Of a stretch of DNA of 64,000 nt, positions 22,777 through 34,740 are shown in pieces. The stretch spans positions 1 through 64,000 of the forward strand of contig JACGCM010002435.1 in NCBI GenBank assembly GCA_014058105.1, given 5' to 3'. Made by a program: the position numbers and the translations under genes. Under the pieces are notes generated by a model, which had not been told where the DNA came from, did no database searches, and worked only from the letters and a program-made list of their open reading frames with translations. This DNA is from Kingdonia uniflora. Lineage: Eukaryota; Streptophyta; Magnoliopsida; Ranunculales; Circaeasteraceae. How positions within the stretch are numbered: the stretch's first letter is position 1; each line of letters begins with the position of its first letter.

Positions 22777-24440
22777 GATGCTTCTCCTTTGCTTGATCAT
22801 CGACCTGGAAAACTTACAGCTATTTCTAATAACTGCCATCCTTGTATGATTCCAGGTCGACAATATATTCGAACATCCATCCCTCCTTAAAAGGTTATTC
22901 GACTAACCTCTGTAAAGTATAACAATTATCAGTAGAATGATGGTTTACCTTATAATGCATGCAAATATGGTTAGTTCTTGATTGGTTCTAATGGTTGGGA
23001 GAGATGGTAGAGTTTATCCTTTAAGAGGATTGGAAAAATTATAGAGGTTTGAACATTTATCTTTGGGAGGATTGGCTTAACTTGTGACCCGCCTTTTCGA
23101 GGGTTGCTAGTATATTCTTTGGCACGCTTTTGGTCACCCTGATCCTCCTTCGGTTTAGTGTTTCGATCTATAGATTGACCATTCGTGGGAAGGAAAAATT
23201 TAGTAGATATATGCCATTCAGACATCATCCTTTCCAGGTCGACATAACTATTGACCTTGGTGATCATATCATCCAAGGTCATTGGTTTGTTGAGATAGAG
23301 GTTTTCTTTGGCTTTGCAATCGAGCTGGAGTGCATTGGTAAAAGAAGTAGCAACTAGTTTCTAATCTAGATTATATACATTGCGCGCGAGCTCCAAAAAA
23401 TTCTTCATAAAACCCTCGAGCTTATCTTCGTGTGACTGTTTGAGACTGTTATGTGAATATAAATTCTCTTCATTATCTCTGTTGTGAGCATATATCTTGA
23501 TGAACTTTTTCTACAGCTGGTCGAATGTGTATATGGAGTCTTCAGGTAGCGAGTGGAACCATCAGAGCAGTTCCTCCTGCAGACTTATGGCGAACAGACG
23601 GCAGATAATGTGGTTGAGATTAGAGTACTAACCCAATGAATCATGATATTGTCGAATGTGCTCCTTTGGATTGTTACCCTTGTACTTATGAATTTTCGGA
23701 GTATGGAAAATTTTTGGTATCCCGATATCAAATAGTTCTTTGGCAATCAGACTCCCTTGTAACATGGCAAGGTCGTCGGCAGTACCCTAAACTTGCTTTG
23801 ATCAACTCCTTAATACGTTGGTCTATATGCTATTGTGATACATAATGACTTGTCAGTTGAGTGAATTGACAAGGAGGTTGCGGATTGTGAGTACCTGTAC
23901 CTTCACTCAAACGATCTCGTGGTAAAAGTCGAGGTTGAGGCCGTCGTTCCTCCTCTTGACGTATGGACCAGCGGTGACCTCGGCTGGCTTTAGACTTAAC
24001 TTCACCACCCATATAAATGGAAGGTTGAGGTATTCCGAATATTTATGGAAACGGCTTTGCTTTTGGCTTCTTAAGGTCCCAATCATTCCCGCACCGTAAC
24101 CAGGGAGGCTTTTGGCACCTAATCCTGATCTCGTCTTGGAGTAGCCTATTGAGTATTCTGCAGAGCTTATAAGGCACTCTGTATTGTTGTCATTTGATCT
24201 TCGTGGCGCTTGAGCACTGTTAAATGAGCTTGTCATTCGGCATCGAGCTCCATCTCGCAGAGCTCTCAGTTTAAAGTTAATTGTCATTCGAGCTAGTTTC
24301 ATATTTCCTTCTCAGTGTTGAGATTTGCCTGTAGCTCTGTTAGTTTTTCTGGCTTAACAGAAAGATCAAGCTGAACTGGTATCTGGTTGCCTGGATATGA
24401 CCATGATGAGAATTTGCAGTAAAGTGAAGGAATACCTTAG
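22777..24440 (-). pseudogene. gag: gag of element D, degenerate
   Basis: Minus strand between primer site and pol. The capsid-type core (Retrotrans_gag) is readable across frames at about 23270-23790: NPKEHIRQYHDSL, SNLNHIICRLF, DSIYTFDQL, KLEGFMKNFLELARNVYNLD. It is followed by MTLDDMITKVNSYVDLE near 23260. The N-terminal half is poorly readable. Stops and frameshifts are numerous. The part nearest 22777 continues A's gag-pol linker once K is removed. Confidence 0.8.
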
Positions 24441-24455
24441 GATATCGTAGAAATG

Positions 24456-24479
24456 ATTTCTTTCTCACGGACGGCGCCA
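24456..24479 (-). other. Primer binding site of element D
   Basis: Minus strand reads TGGCGCCGTCCGTGAGAAAG beginning 2 bp inside the 5' LTR. It shares TGGCGCCGTC.GTG with the other Tat elements here. Confidence 0.85.
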
Positions 24480-24481
24480 AA

Positions 24482-25093
24482 TGTAATGGTCTAATTCTGT
24501 AAGCTCGAAGTGGCCTATAATTAGTTCTTATACCAATGTACCTATGATAAAATCTAATGAAAAATAAGAAATGATGCAGGTGTTTAGCGTGGAAAACCGA
24601 TGAATAGGTAAAAAACCACGACCTCGGGTTGAGGATTTTTGCAATAGTAATATTTATTGCTTGAGGCTGATATCTTATTACAAGTGATCCATAAACTTAA
24701 AAATGTTTGATCTTGTGAATAAGAAGTTTGAAGATTTGAGAATCTAGAAAATATAGTTTCCCTGATGATTTCTCGTATAATTTTTTGTCCTCGCCTCTTC
24801 TGGAACATTATCTTTATATAGGCTTTTTCCATAGTTATTCATCGTGTTGAAGCACATTCTCCAAACAATGTAGTTAGTGACGGTTGACTGGATAACAACT
24901 AAGTTCATGAAAGACAGGTGTTTTGACATGTTCAAGTTTTTCTGTTTGAGCTCGACCCACATTTTTTATCAGTTCGTAGAGTAGGTGGCAACACTGACTA
25001 GATAAGCCATACGGAGGATGCAGGGCCTGACATGGAGGTAGTTTGAACTAGAGAAAACTCGATTTAGGTAAGATCGAGGGGTAGGCCCCTACA
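24482..25093 (-). repeat. 5' LTR of element D
   Basis: 612 bp with intact ends (TGTAATGG...CCCCTACA on plus). Pairs with 7141-7752; ACATT target duplication follows at 25094-25098. A TATA-like TTTATATAGG lies near 24814-24823. Confidence 0.93.
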
Positions 25094-25104
25094 ACATTGA
25101 TGAT
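25094..25104 (+). pseudogene. pol: Element G reverse transcriptase micro-fragment between two LTRs
   Basis: Eleven bases, ACATTGATGAT, separate the LTRs of D and E. They are the right copy of D's duplication (ACATT) overlapping G's codons for the two catalytic aspartates (GAT GAT). ATGAT at 25100-25104 is the left copy of E's duplication. Confidence 0.9.
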
Positions 25105-25759
25105 TGTAGGAGCTTGATTTCGCAGTGCTCTACTAAACGAGAAGATGGTATAAATATCTTCGACTAGGGGTTTTATAAATATATAAGGCAATAATAATAA
25201 AAATTACTACACTAACATAATTGCGTAGAGTCCATGAATAGGGGTTCTCCACGACCTCTAGCAAGGATTTGAATAGAAGATGGTACAAATATTGATTAAG
25301 GTGATAGATCGAACTGAAAGAGGGTCACAAGGTACTCGAAGGTGATAATGGGAGGGTTTTCGGTAGGGCTTTTCTAATCCCTCCACCGTGTTCCCTATTT
25401 TCTACTTATAGGCGATAAAAAAGGGTGAGTCACCATGTGAGGTCAGATGACATATATATCCCTTGCGGTAGCTGTCTTACACGAGAAGTTGATTTTGACA
25501 CTGTAACTGTCTGGCGCCTTATTTCCACAGTTCTGTCTTGTGAGTTGTCTGTCAGGTGTGTCTACCTTTGACCACGCATTACTGTGGTTGAAGTCATTCT
25601 GGAGTTAATGTTGATCGACTGTGTTTGGCTCTTGCTTCGACTAACTTTGATGACACTTTCGATTGCCCGAGTATTTAATTAATCTTGGAAGAGTTCATAG
25701 AATTGATGTTGCCTTTGAGTATTCGACTAGTCTTGGAAGGCCACGAGTAGGCTACTATA
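25105..25759 (-). repeat. 3' LTR of element E
   Basis: 655 bp, plus-strand ends TGTAGGAGC...GGCTACTATA; pairs with 34782-35474. It is shorter than the partner mainly by a segment of about 40 bp near the right end. Confidence 0.88.
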
Positions 25760-25775
25760 TTCGCCTTTTCTCAGC
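25760..25775 (-). other. Polypurine tract of element E
   Basis: Minus strand GCTGAGAAAAGGCGAA precedes the 3' LTR. J and H have GCTGAGAGGGGGCGAA and GCTGAGAGGGGGCAAA at the same place, so the tract is shared by the subfamily. Confidence 0.75.
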
Positions 25776-25998
25776 TAGTGCCTCGAAAATGTTTGTAGAT
25801 GGTGCGTGCTGAGAAAAATTATTTAGTGTGGGAAGTTGGAAAGTTGATGGTGTGAATGTGGGTAGTTCCAAGATCATTAATGATGATGATGGGGATTAAA
25901 GAGGTAATTAATTTACCTTAAACATGATCAAAATAGGGACTATTTTAGGGGAAAATTTGTTCAAGTACTATTCATCTTCTTCCATTTTGAGTAAAGTA

Positions 25999-26330
25999 AT
26001 GGAACCAACCCTGAACACTCGCTAACTGCAGACAATGGAGGCTAGGAGAAGGAAACTCGAGTGGATGCCAAGGCTGTAGAAATGAGGTAAAATTTATTTG
26101 AGGACCGAGACCTGGGGGTGCCGATGCCAGACTTGGTAGAGCTCGAGCAAAGAGAAATGATTTACAGGGAGTCGTTCACTCACTGGTGGGGACTAATGCA
26201 ATGGTGCTTATCGAGCGTGACCATGCATTCCTATGTGCTGAGGATGCCGGTAGAGCAGCTGAAGAACACTAAGGACGCTGCCAGGACATGTCTATGGTAC
26301 TGTAAGAAGTGCCTAACGTGTAGATAGGGG
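25999..26330 (+). pseudogene. Antisense unit a1 of element E, degenerate
   Basis: Starts MEPTLNTR at ATG 25999, aligning with MDTTPNNRY of H. Frame changes are needed to follow it. MEARRRKLEW, then DLVELEQRE, then WWGLMQW correspond to the H patterns RRMGF, DMVELEPGE and LWGMMQW. Stops and at least two frameshifts break it. It runs opposite to E's pol. The TATA box expected upstream is not clear here. Confidence 0.6.
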
Positions 26331-27557
26331 AGGTTCTTTCAAGAATGTGGTTGGGGCTTGTAAATTGGCGAATTTGTATTTTGTTTTGCTATATTCCCGC
26401 CTATGTTTTTGGAATGAAATTAGTGTTATTCATCGAAGTGTGCCAATGTAGGGTAGTGATAGTAGATATCTTAGGTCGATAATAATTATAGGCGCGGTTA
26501 TACTTTGATATAAAAATTAAATGGCAACACTAATAAAAAATTTGGACTTCCTTTGAAGGGAAGATCATTGATCGAGTGTCGAAAGGTTAAAATTTGGTCG
26601 AGGGCGCGAATATGGTTGAGATTAGAAGATAACTTAGAGAACGTGGGTATGTAATACTTTGACTTCAAAGACTGACAGCCGTAATGGCAGAGTTTGATAG
26701 AGGGGATACTGTTCATAGGGCAATGTGTCGGTGCAGGCCATAATTATGAGTCCTCATATCTGTTAATGAGGGGGAGGCCACGTGTGGGTTATTTGAGGCT
26801 GATGTAGCAGGCTCGGGTAGGGTGTTAGAGGTCTATTTCTGAAGGAAAAAGGCTGTCGAAAGGTATGACCATGTACAGTCGTTGCTTTTAGATGGGATCA
26901 AGGTATCGAGAGAACTAGGAAAAAATTTCGAACCAGAGGAAGTGTGGCATGCACACATGTGAATAAGTAGGGGCAGTCTGGTAAAAGCACATAGTGCCTG
27001 AAAATGGGGGGGGAGTGGGAGTAGAAGTGGGGTAGTGGTATTTATGATGGCTGGGGAAACTGCGAGGCAATTTTGGGAATTATATTCATAGAGGGAAGAG
27101 AAAGAAAGACCAACACTATTGCCAATCAAATAGAGAGAGGCATAGGTAATAGAGAAAACCATCTTGTTATTGTAGAGAAATAAATAAGAGACGCCATTGA
27201 TGCTGATGGATTTCATCTTGGACACATTCAACTACATCAAATAATATATCTTCTGTTCCTTTGTAAGATATAACTGCTCTTTTCTTTCTTGGATATTGGG
27301 TGGGAGAGGGGATGAGTATTTTTTGTCATGCCAGTAATGGTGTAACAGGGGTGGGGCCTAGGAGACAAGGCTGGGAAGTCCGGCATAGAGTAATTGTGGA
27401 GTGGCATAAATTTGGGGAGTAGAGGAGATAGTATTTGAATCGTCGATCATAGAATGGTCGACGAGTAAGGGTGGGTAGGTAATAATATAATATGGACCGG
27501 AAACTTGATACTCTAATATATTGAGCTAATGTCAATCCTCTTCTTCTGTAGGGTATA
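26331..27557. other. Antisense promoter region of element E, unit a2 absent
   Basis: Parts align with J's spacer (GGCGCGGTTA near 26490) and with the b promoter of J (GGGGTAGTGG near 27030, GACGCCATTG near 27190). The TATA box is degraded to TTATATTCATAG near 27080. No a2 reading frame is found, so it seems deleted. CTTCTTCTGTAGG at 27541-27552 matches the b splice acceptor. Confidence 0.5.
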
Positions 27558-29607
27558 ATGCGTACCCGTTGAGCTTCGAGGATGAGGCTGGATGATGAGG
27601 GTAATGATGAAGTGAACGAGCCCAGTACAACAGACGTGCCTCTAGCTGTAGTAGAGCCCAATGTCAGTGCAATGAGGAGGAGTTGGCGTAGGGCTCAGAT
27701 AGTCGGAGAGAGTGACGAGGAAGATGAAGAAGATGAAGAGGGGGAAAGGGGTGGTGGGGCTGGAATCAAGAAGTCGGGGTATGATTGGGATGAAGGAGAA
27801 GGGGAAGAGGAAGAGAGTAAAAGTAGTGAAGATACAGATTAGGAGCAGACATATATGGGACAGGTCTCACCTTAGGAAAAGGCGAGGTTGGAGCGGTTTA
27901 TGGTAAATCATGGGCTGGGAGGGAAGGAGATTATTCTGGCGCCGTTAGAGGTTGAATATTCATTTATGGGTTTGCCTCATAAGGGAATCATGGTGTTCAG
28001 GGGGCAGATTTGATTAGGGACGCGGCTGCCCCTTCGAAGTCTGGTAAAGTAGGTGCTGAATTTATGGGACATGGCTCTGTGCCAAATGAGCAGCAATTTT
28101 TATGAGATGATGAGGGTGATCGAGGATATGAATGTTGAACTGAGGCAGGAAGGGTGGCTTTTAATTGAGTGGTTCGGTGTAGTATCATTTTACTCAAAGA
28201 AGGCGAATAAGAAGGTAGGGATGTATCACATCCAGTGCCACTCGGACAAACCGTGGTTATTTGACTTGTGTTCGACGGGGTGTGAGTGGGATAAAGACTT
28301 GCATGTTGTGAAGCGGCATTATTTGAATGCCCATGGGGAGGTAAAATTTTTGCTAAAGAATAGGTTGTTCAAACTAAGTAAGTTGATAGTCAAATTATGT
28401 TGTTGTGTTGGTCTAAATTTAATGTAACTATCAATTCACTATTTTGCATATCCCACCAATAATAGACAAAAGCACCCGATGACCTATATCGACGACCTTA
28501 TCAACGAGAGTGAGGATTGGATGAATAATGTATTTTAGAAGTTGGGTATTTTAAGAAAAGGACAAAAAAAGACGGACACGTTGTTGAGAGACGTACCAGT
28601 TGCTCTTGGTCTACCGAGGAGGAGAAAAAAGACAGGTAGGTGATATGGATTACAACAATCTAACGTGAAAATCTAGTTTCTTACCAAGAGCTCGTCAAGG
28701 GGTACCCATATTGATTCGGTCGAGCGTACCTGAGGTTGTTATAGAAGTAGCGCAGCAGGCCCAAAAAGGGATGGAAAAGCCACGGCCGAAGGGTCGACCA
28801 CTCAGTTTATGGAGTCAACTAGACGAAAGAGGAGTCATGAGCAGATGGAAGAAAGAGATGACCTAGCTGAAGCTAGGCAGCTCACATCCGAACAGGAGGA
28901 GGATGTTCAAGTAACGGTAGAGTCGATGATAAATCTGTGTACAACAAACCCAGAGGAAGCAAGATGTCATGCTGAGAAGGTTTGGCGTCAGGTAAGTTTG
29001 TTTTAATTTTGAAATTAAATTTATATTTTAAGAACTGCTGAATAGTCGAGGTATTTAGGATTTGTGCAGATGCATGCTTGGATGATTTCATTTACCAGGG
29101 CGCAGAAGGTATCAAGTGAGAGGCTATAGGAAGCGAGGGACTATGAGCTCACGAAGGGGACCATTCTGTCTCTGGAGACCCAAATCAGAGAGTCAGAGTA
29201 AAAGCAGTTGCACATTTATTCTTATGCGGCAAGAGAGAACCAGGAGGTCGTCACAAGTTGTGACGTGAAGGTGGCAGTGCTGGAAGTGAAGGTAGCAGGC
29301 CCAGAGGAGCAACATCTAAATAATCATGCGTGCTTCCAGGAAATGTTTGATCCCTAATGTGAAGTGACTTCAACATTGAAGAAGTTTGTGGATAGACTTG
29401 GATATGACCCCGTAACTTTTGAAATCTGCCCCCCCTACCCCTGAGGAGGTGCCCGTCGTCGAGGACGTTACAAGCATGGAGGGGATAAAAGTTGACCTTG
29501 CGATCGAAGGTGTTTGCGCCAAAAATACGGAGGCCGCGTCTATAGTAGAAAACCCTGGTGGTAAAAAAGTTACTACACCTGTGGAAGATGCGGGGAACTC
29601 TATTTGA
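27558..29607 (+). pseudogene. Antisense unit b of element E: PF04195-like, multi-exon, degenerate
   Basis: Starts ATG 27558 with MRTR then TGA (CGA in J). Residues after that are acidic (DEEDEEDEEGE). The globular domain at 28053-28375 reads MALCQMSSNFYEMMRV, EWFGVVSFYSKKANKK and DKPWLFDLCSTG, closely matching H. A donor GTAAGT at 28378 is followed by exon sequence DWMNN...KLGI. A coiled-coil start lies at 28809-28991, an intron at 28992-29069, and the tail has LKKFVDRLGYDPVTFE near 29370-29420. The end at 29607 is chosen from the open C-terminal frame. Function unknown. Confidence 0.65.
28992..29069 (+). other. Spliceosomal intron in antisense unit b of element E
   Basis: GTAAGTTTG at the left and TTTGTGCAG at the right, 78 bp, T-rich. 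It sits at the same place in the protein as the introns at 50667-50753 (J) and about 59132-59213 (H). Confidence 0.75.
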
Positions 29608-29779
29608 ATTGAATGTGTTAAGAAAAGGAAAAACATGGTTTACTCTATTTAAATATAATAAACTTTTTGGTTGGTATGTAGGCTGAAACAATTCCAGAAA
29701 TTTTGGTTTAAACAAATTAATATATACTGGTATTTTGTGTGATTGAAAGTTGAATGAATACTGGAGAATGTTGAAAACT

Positions 29780-30440
29780 GCAGGTTGGGCTCGAAATAAA
29801 GCAAGATGTGGTCGGCCCCAATACATTCCTGAGTGTTCGGTCTGTCGACCATTCATGTTACGTGGGAGTGCTCAAATTGAAACCTTAAAAAACTTTGAGG
29901 TTACCCCTAAGTATCAGTCAGGTCGAAGGGTTGACTTGGTACTTAGGTTTGACAAAATCAAGAAGTTCACACGACTTCTAGGTTGCCCCCAAGTATTTTT
30001 ATCCGCGGGTTTGAGCCTATACGAAGTAAAATGTGGTCGTCCCCAATGCACCCCCGAGTGTCCGGTCTGTCTACCATTTATGCCACTCGAGAGTGCTCAA
30101 ATTGAAATCTTGAAAACCTCTGAGGTTGATCCCAAGTATCAGTTAGATCGAAAGGTTGACTGGATACTTAGTTTTCACCAAATCAAGAAGTTCACAGGAC
30201 TTTGAGGTCTCTCCTAGGTATTTTTATCCACAGGTTTGAGCCTACATGAAGTAGAATGTGGTTGGCCCCAATGCACTCCCAAGTCTCCGGTCTGTTGACC
30301 ATTCATGCCACTAGGGAGTGCTCAAATTGGAACCTTGAAAAACTTTGAGGTTACCCACAAGTATCAGTCAGGTCGAAGAGTTGACTGGATACTTAAGTTT
30401 GAGAAAATCAAGAAGTTTACAGGATTTATGAGATGATCCA
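29780..30440. repeat. Tandem repeats after pol of element E
   Basis: Three units of about 225 bp starting near 29780, 30005 and 30230. The shared phrases are GGTTTGAGCCTA, CCCCAATGCA and AAGTATCAGTCAGGTCGAA. They are the reverse complement of the arrays in J and H, with an extra segment of about 30 bp per unit. Confidence 0.85.
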
Positions 30441-30465
30441 CAAGGGAGAAAAATATGGCTATTGA

Positions 30466-33400
30466 TTATACTATAGTTACATCTGTTGTGAGAGAGGGTG
30501 AACGCGGTCTGTTGAATGAAATGAGTTGCATCTTTTTCAAAGGTTTGGGTAGGGGTTCCTTGGCTTTTGTCATCAAGTAATACAATCCTTTATCAGTTTT
30601 GTAGTTCGTGACATAAGGTCCTTCCCAAGATTCGACTAACTTGTCGGCATTGCGAGGTTTCCAGGAGGGTGTAACTCTTCGAAGTACCAAATCACCTATA
30701 TTGAAGCACCATGGTCAAATCCTTTTATTGTAGGAGTTTTGGAAAGAGATCTGATATCATCCGAAGTAAGTTATGGCTCGGTTTCTTGTTTTGTAAATCC
30801 ATAACATATTACATCCGTGTTCAAACACATTATCTTCATCGAGAAAATCAGGGTTGCGTGTGGGTACCTCGAATTGGGTGGGAAAAATAGCATAGGTACC
30901 GTAGGCCAAAAGGAAAGGAGTACAGCCGGTCGCCTTGCGGGGGTGTGGTATGGTAATCATAGAGTACATATTGTAATACTTGAACCCAAAGCCCTTTCAT
31001 CTCGTCGATGTGTTTTTGAAGACTATCGACTATAGTTTTGTTGATTATTTCTACCTGACCATTCTCTTGTGGGTAATAAGGGTGTAGAAGGGGAGATGAC
31101 GATATTAAATTTTTTGAGGAACGCGCGAACCTTGTTTCCTACGAACTGTGGATCATTGTCGTGTCGAATCATATGTGGGCAGCCAAAGCGCGTAATAATT
31201 TTTTCCACAGGAGCTTGGTGACCTCTTTATCCCTTGTTTGATATAAAGGTACGGCCTAGACCCATTTAGTAAAATAGTCGATGGTGACTAATATGTGTTC
31301 TCTGCTACCCGAAGCTTTGGGAAAAGGGCGCACTAGATCAATGGCCTATCTTTAAAATGGCCAAACAACTTCACTCCAGTAGAGTTCTTGGGAGGGGTTT
31401 CGAATGTCGTGAGCGTGACATTAGGATTTGTCACAGTGCTTCCCATACTCTTCGGCCCGTTTCCTCATATACGGCAAGAATATACCTTGTGTGATTGCAT
31501 AGAGAGCCATGGATCGAACAGCGGTATGGGACACACAATTGCCTTCATGGAGTTCAGTAAGGATATACAACAGAGGTGCCCACCATTTGGGGATTTGCGG
31601 TGCAGACCGCCATTGAGGATGGAGTACCGTCGGCAGTTTTCCAGTAATGAACATTTGGCTTTTGGGTCCTTCGATAAAGTAGAATTATTGAAGTATACAA
31701 GGAAGGGTGTGCGCCAGCCTTCGGGATCGAGACTCTCGCCCCCAGTATTTATGGTATTGACTTCATTTTGGTTGAGTAAATTGATATTGAGGGTTCAAGA
31801 TTCGGACTGGCCTAACATGGTTGCGATGTTAGAAATGGCGTCGGCATGTCCATTTTTTCCACGAGGGTAATGTGTAATCGATGATTTTTTAGGGAAACGA
31901 TCCATGCACTGGCAGACGAGTACTGCGTACTCAGCCATGCGTCCGCTTACCTGGTTTTCACTTGTGTACTGTTGCTGAACGAGTTGGGAATCAGTAAATA
32001 CAGCTAGTTTGGGGATACTAATATCGAGGGCGAGATCAAGACCATGTAGCAAAGCTTCGTATTCGGCGTCATTGTTGGTACATTCGAAGTTTAACATGAT
32101 GGACTTTTCGATTCTGTCATTTGAAGGTGTGACGAGGACGATACCTATCCTAGAACCATTTGACCTAGCAAATCTATCTATAAAGAGATGCCAGCCCGTG
32201 CTAGGGTTTCAAGGGTTATTCTGTTCGGGCTGATCTTCGAGTAAATTTTCTTCGTGATCTTTCTACTCGATGTCTTCGATTGGGAAGTCAGCACGAAAAA
32301 TGGTAACTGCCTGGCCCTTTTGAGATACCAGTTTTTCAAAGGTTATATCATGTTTATCGAGATAGAAAGACCATTGCTGCACACGTCTGGATTTATTTTT
32401 CTTACAGAGAATTTCTCGAAACGGATAGCTGGTGATAACACGTATGTGGTGTGCTTGGAAGTGCGGTTTCAGCTTTCAATAAATGTACACAAGAGTAAGG
32501 AGTTGTCGTTTGAGTTTGGTATATTGTGTTTCAGCCAGGGACAGAGTCTTACTGATGAAGTAGATGGCTTTTTTGATACCGGCTTTGAATCGGATAAGGA
32601 TCGAGCTAATAGAAGTCTCGGTGACCGCAAGATATAGGGTTAACACTTTTCCCTCGACCGGGGTATTCATGACAGGTGGTTGGCCAAGGTAAGTTTTGAG
32701 GTAACCCAAAATTTTTCCTGTGGATATGCCGAATTGGCACTTGTCTGGGTTTAATTTTATGCAGTATGATCGATATATCAAAAAGATGCCAGTCAAGTCT
32801 TGTGTATGGGTATGTTTGTGGAGACTTTTACATAGTATGACATCGACATAGACTTCGACCAACTTGCCTAGCAGATGTTTGAACATAGTGGTAATAAGGC
32901 GCTAGTAAGTGGCACACACATTTTTGAGGCCGAAGGGAATTACATTAAAGTAGCAAAATCCTTGTTTTATGATAAACAAGGTATTAAGTTGATCTTCTGG
33001 GAGGAGAGGTACCTGGTAGTTACCCGAAGCCACGTCCATCATAGATAGGCGTTCATGGCCGGCAGTCGCGACCAGAAGTACTAAAATAATCGAGAGAGGA
33101 AAACTATCCTTCGGCGTGTGCTTATTGAGATCGATAAAGTCGATACAGATTCAGATCTTACCAATCTTCTTGGGGACAACGACATTATTCGGGATCTAAT
33201 CGGCGTACTTGACTTCTCTTATAAACCTAGTGGCTAGGAGTTTTTTGACCTCAAGGTTCAATGCTTCCCGAATCCTCAGGGCCAAAGTATGCATCTTTTA
33301 TTTTATAGCTATTGATTTGAGGATGAGGTCAAGTTGATGACAGGCCAGGGTGGGGTCAACGCCGGACATCTCATGAAACGACCAAGCGAAGACGTCTTTA

Positions 33401-34270
33401 TTTGCTCGAAGGAGCATGGTTAGTTTGCAGCTTTCAGCGGTATCCAAAAAACTACCAATGAATGTACCTTGACCAGGGCCGTCAAGTTCGATGTAAACTG
33501 TAGGTTCGACAGATATGGTAGAAGGGGTCGAGGTGGTGGGGAGAGAGAGATGTTGTGATTATTATGGCTCCACCAGTTTCTTGGTAAGGTCAATTTTGGG
33601 ATGCTCGCATGAGCGAGCTAAGTGCTGGGAGCCTTTCATGTTCCACGTACCACACGGGCTAGTGAAATACAATATCTGGTGGTAGGTAGAAGGTATGGCT
33701 TTCATCGCATGGAGCCAATCTCACCCAAAAATGCCTTGATATTTAAATTTCTTGTTGATGACAAGATAACCGGACCGGTGGTGACAGGGAGGCTAAGGAA
33801 ACCGATGATGACCTCGATGGGTGCCATTAAAACCTTTGATTTCGATGATGACTGGTGTAATGAGATCTATTTGTTGCATACGCGGACGGTTTGGAGAAGA
33901 GGACGTCTCCTGCGCTACCTGTATTGATGAGCATCCTTTGGAGGATGAGGTGCTCGACCTTAATCACAATGACTAAGGGGTCTGAATAGGAGAGGCGGAC
34001 ATGAGAAGTGTTACAATCGATGAAGGATATACCTTTGGGTCGGGGGCGATGGCTTGATTTGGGTAGAAAGACAGAGAGTTTTGGATGATAGGTAAGCCTA
34101 CAACACTCTTCGACCAATTTGTGCTTGCTTTGGGTGTGTCTACTGTCGATGTTATTAACTTCTTTGAGGTGGAGTTTGAAGATATGTACCTCGGCTGGGC
34201 TGGTATTTGGAGTAAGTTGGGGCTTGAGGTATGATCCATTGAGGTAGGCAGGAAGGTCGGCAACATATTG
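30466..34270 (-). pseudogene. pol: pol of element E (protease, RT, RNase H, archaeal RNase H, integrase), degenerate
   Basis: Minus strand. Protease is near 33940-33990; DTGS is changed to NTGSAGDVLF. Reverse transcriptase at 32700-33480 has LSMMDVASG and YVDV in place of YVDD. The RT thumb (CQFGISTGKILGY) is joined in frame to LKTYLGQPPV near 32690-32710, missing about 75-80 codons present in J. RNase H lies near 32480-32690 (ISSILIRF). Archaeal RNase H at 31795-32160 has FECTNNDAEYEALLHGLD and PRGKNGHADA. Integrase at 30466-31700 has HEGNCVSH, AIDLVRP and RHDNDPQF; the glutamate region is frameshifted. Its end matches the WEGPY...YYLMT pattern of J. Confidence 0.88.
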
Positions 34271-34740
34271 GTGTAGATGTCCGGCTTTAAGAATCATTTC
34301 AAGTAAAAATTACAAAGCGTAAAACTTTTTAAGAATCATTTCAAGTAAAAATTACAAAGCGTAAAACTTGTTTGTAAAGGGCAATTACATTTGTGATTTT
34401 GGTAGTAAGGTTCGTCCTTTTTGACCTCGATGGGGAAGGGAGTGTGCCAGATAGGATCAGCATGGATTATTATGAGAAGGGTATTGATGGGAGGAGTGAT
34501 TTTGTGCAGAAGGGCATGGGAAATTTTTTACGGGGTTCAGAAGATTGAGCATCGAAGTGGGGGAGCTTGTGGTTGTCAGTCTCCTGAGAAACGGGAGCGA
34601 CCATGGGTGTACTCGATGGTCGAGGTTTGTTGTGGGTGGTTGGTCGAGGCTTGTCCCCGGTGATTAGATTCGCAAAGACATTCGAGGTCTATGTGTCCGT
34701 TGACCATAGATAGGATCTTCTTGAGCGTTCGTGATTTTTA
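34271..34740 (-). pseudogene. gag: C-terminal remnant of gag, element E
   Basis: Minus strand from 34740: TLKKILSMVNGHIDLE aligns with LLEMLSKVNGYIDLE of J. APVSQET follows near 34600, then a spacer and MILKAGHLHQYVADLP near 34270. The capsid core and N-terminus are missing, so about 1.3 kb is deleted between primer site and this remnant. A 42-bp direct duplication lies at 34289-34372. Confidence 0.75.
34289..34372. repeat. 42-bp direct duplication in element E
   Basis: Two nearly identical 42-bp copies begin AAGAATCATTTCAAG at 34289 and 34331. H and J have no such repeat at this position, so it is private to E. Confidence 0.9.

Larger units (their letters stand above)
7141..25093 (-). mobile_element. 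Element D: complete but degenerate Tat-lineage retrotransposon carrying nested element K
   Basis: Both LTRs are present (7141-7752 and 24482-25093, 612 bp each) and the element is flanked by ACATT at 7136-7140 and 25094-25098. On the minus strand it reads LTR, primer site, gag, pol, tandem repeats, antisense block, polypurine tract, LTR. Without K it is about 14.4 kb. The LTRs differ at roughly one position in ten over the first 240 bp by eye, so the insertion is old. Element K interrupts it near the gag-pol boundary. Confidence 0.92.
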
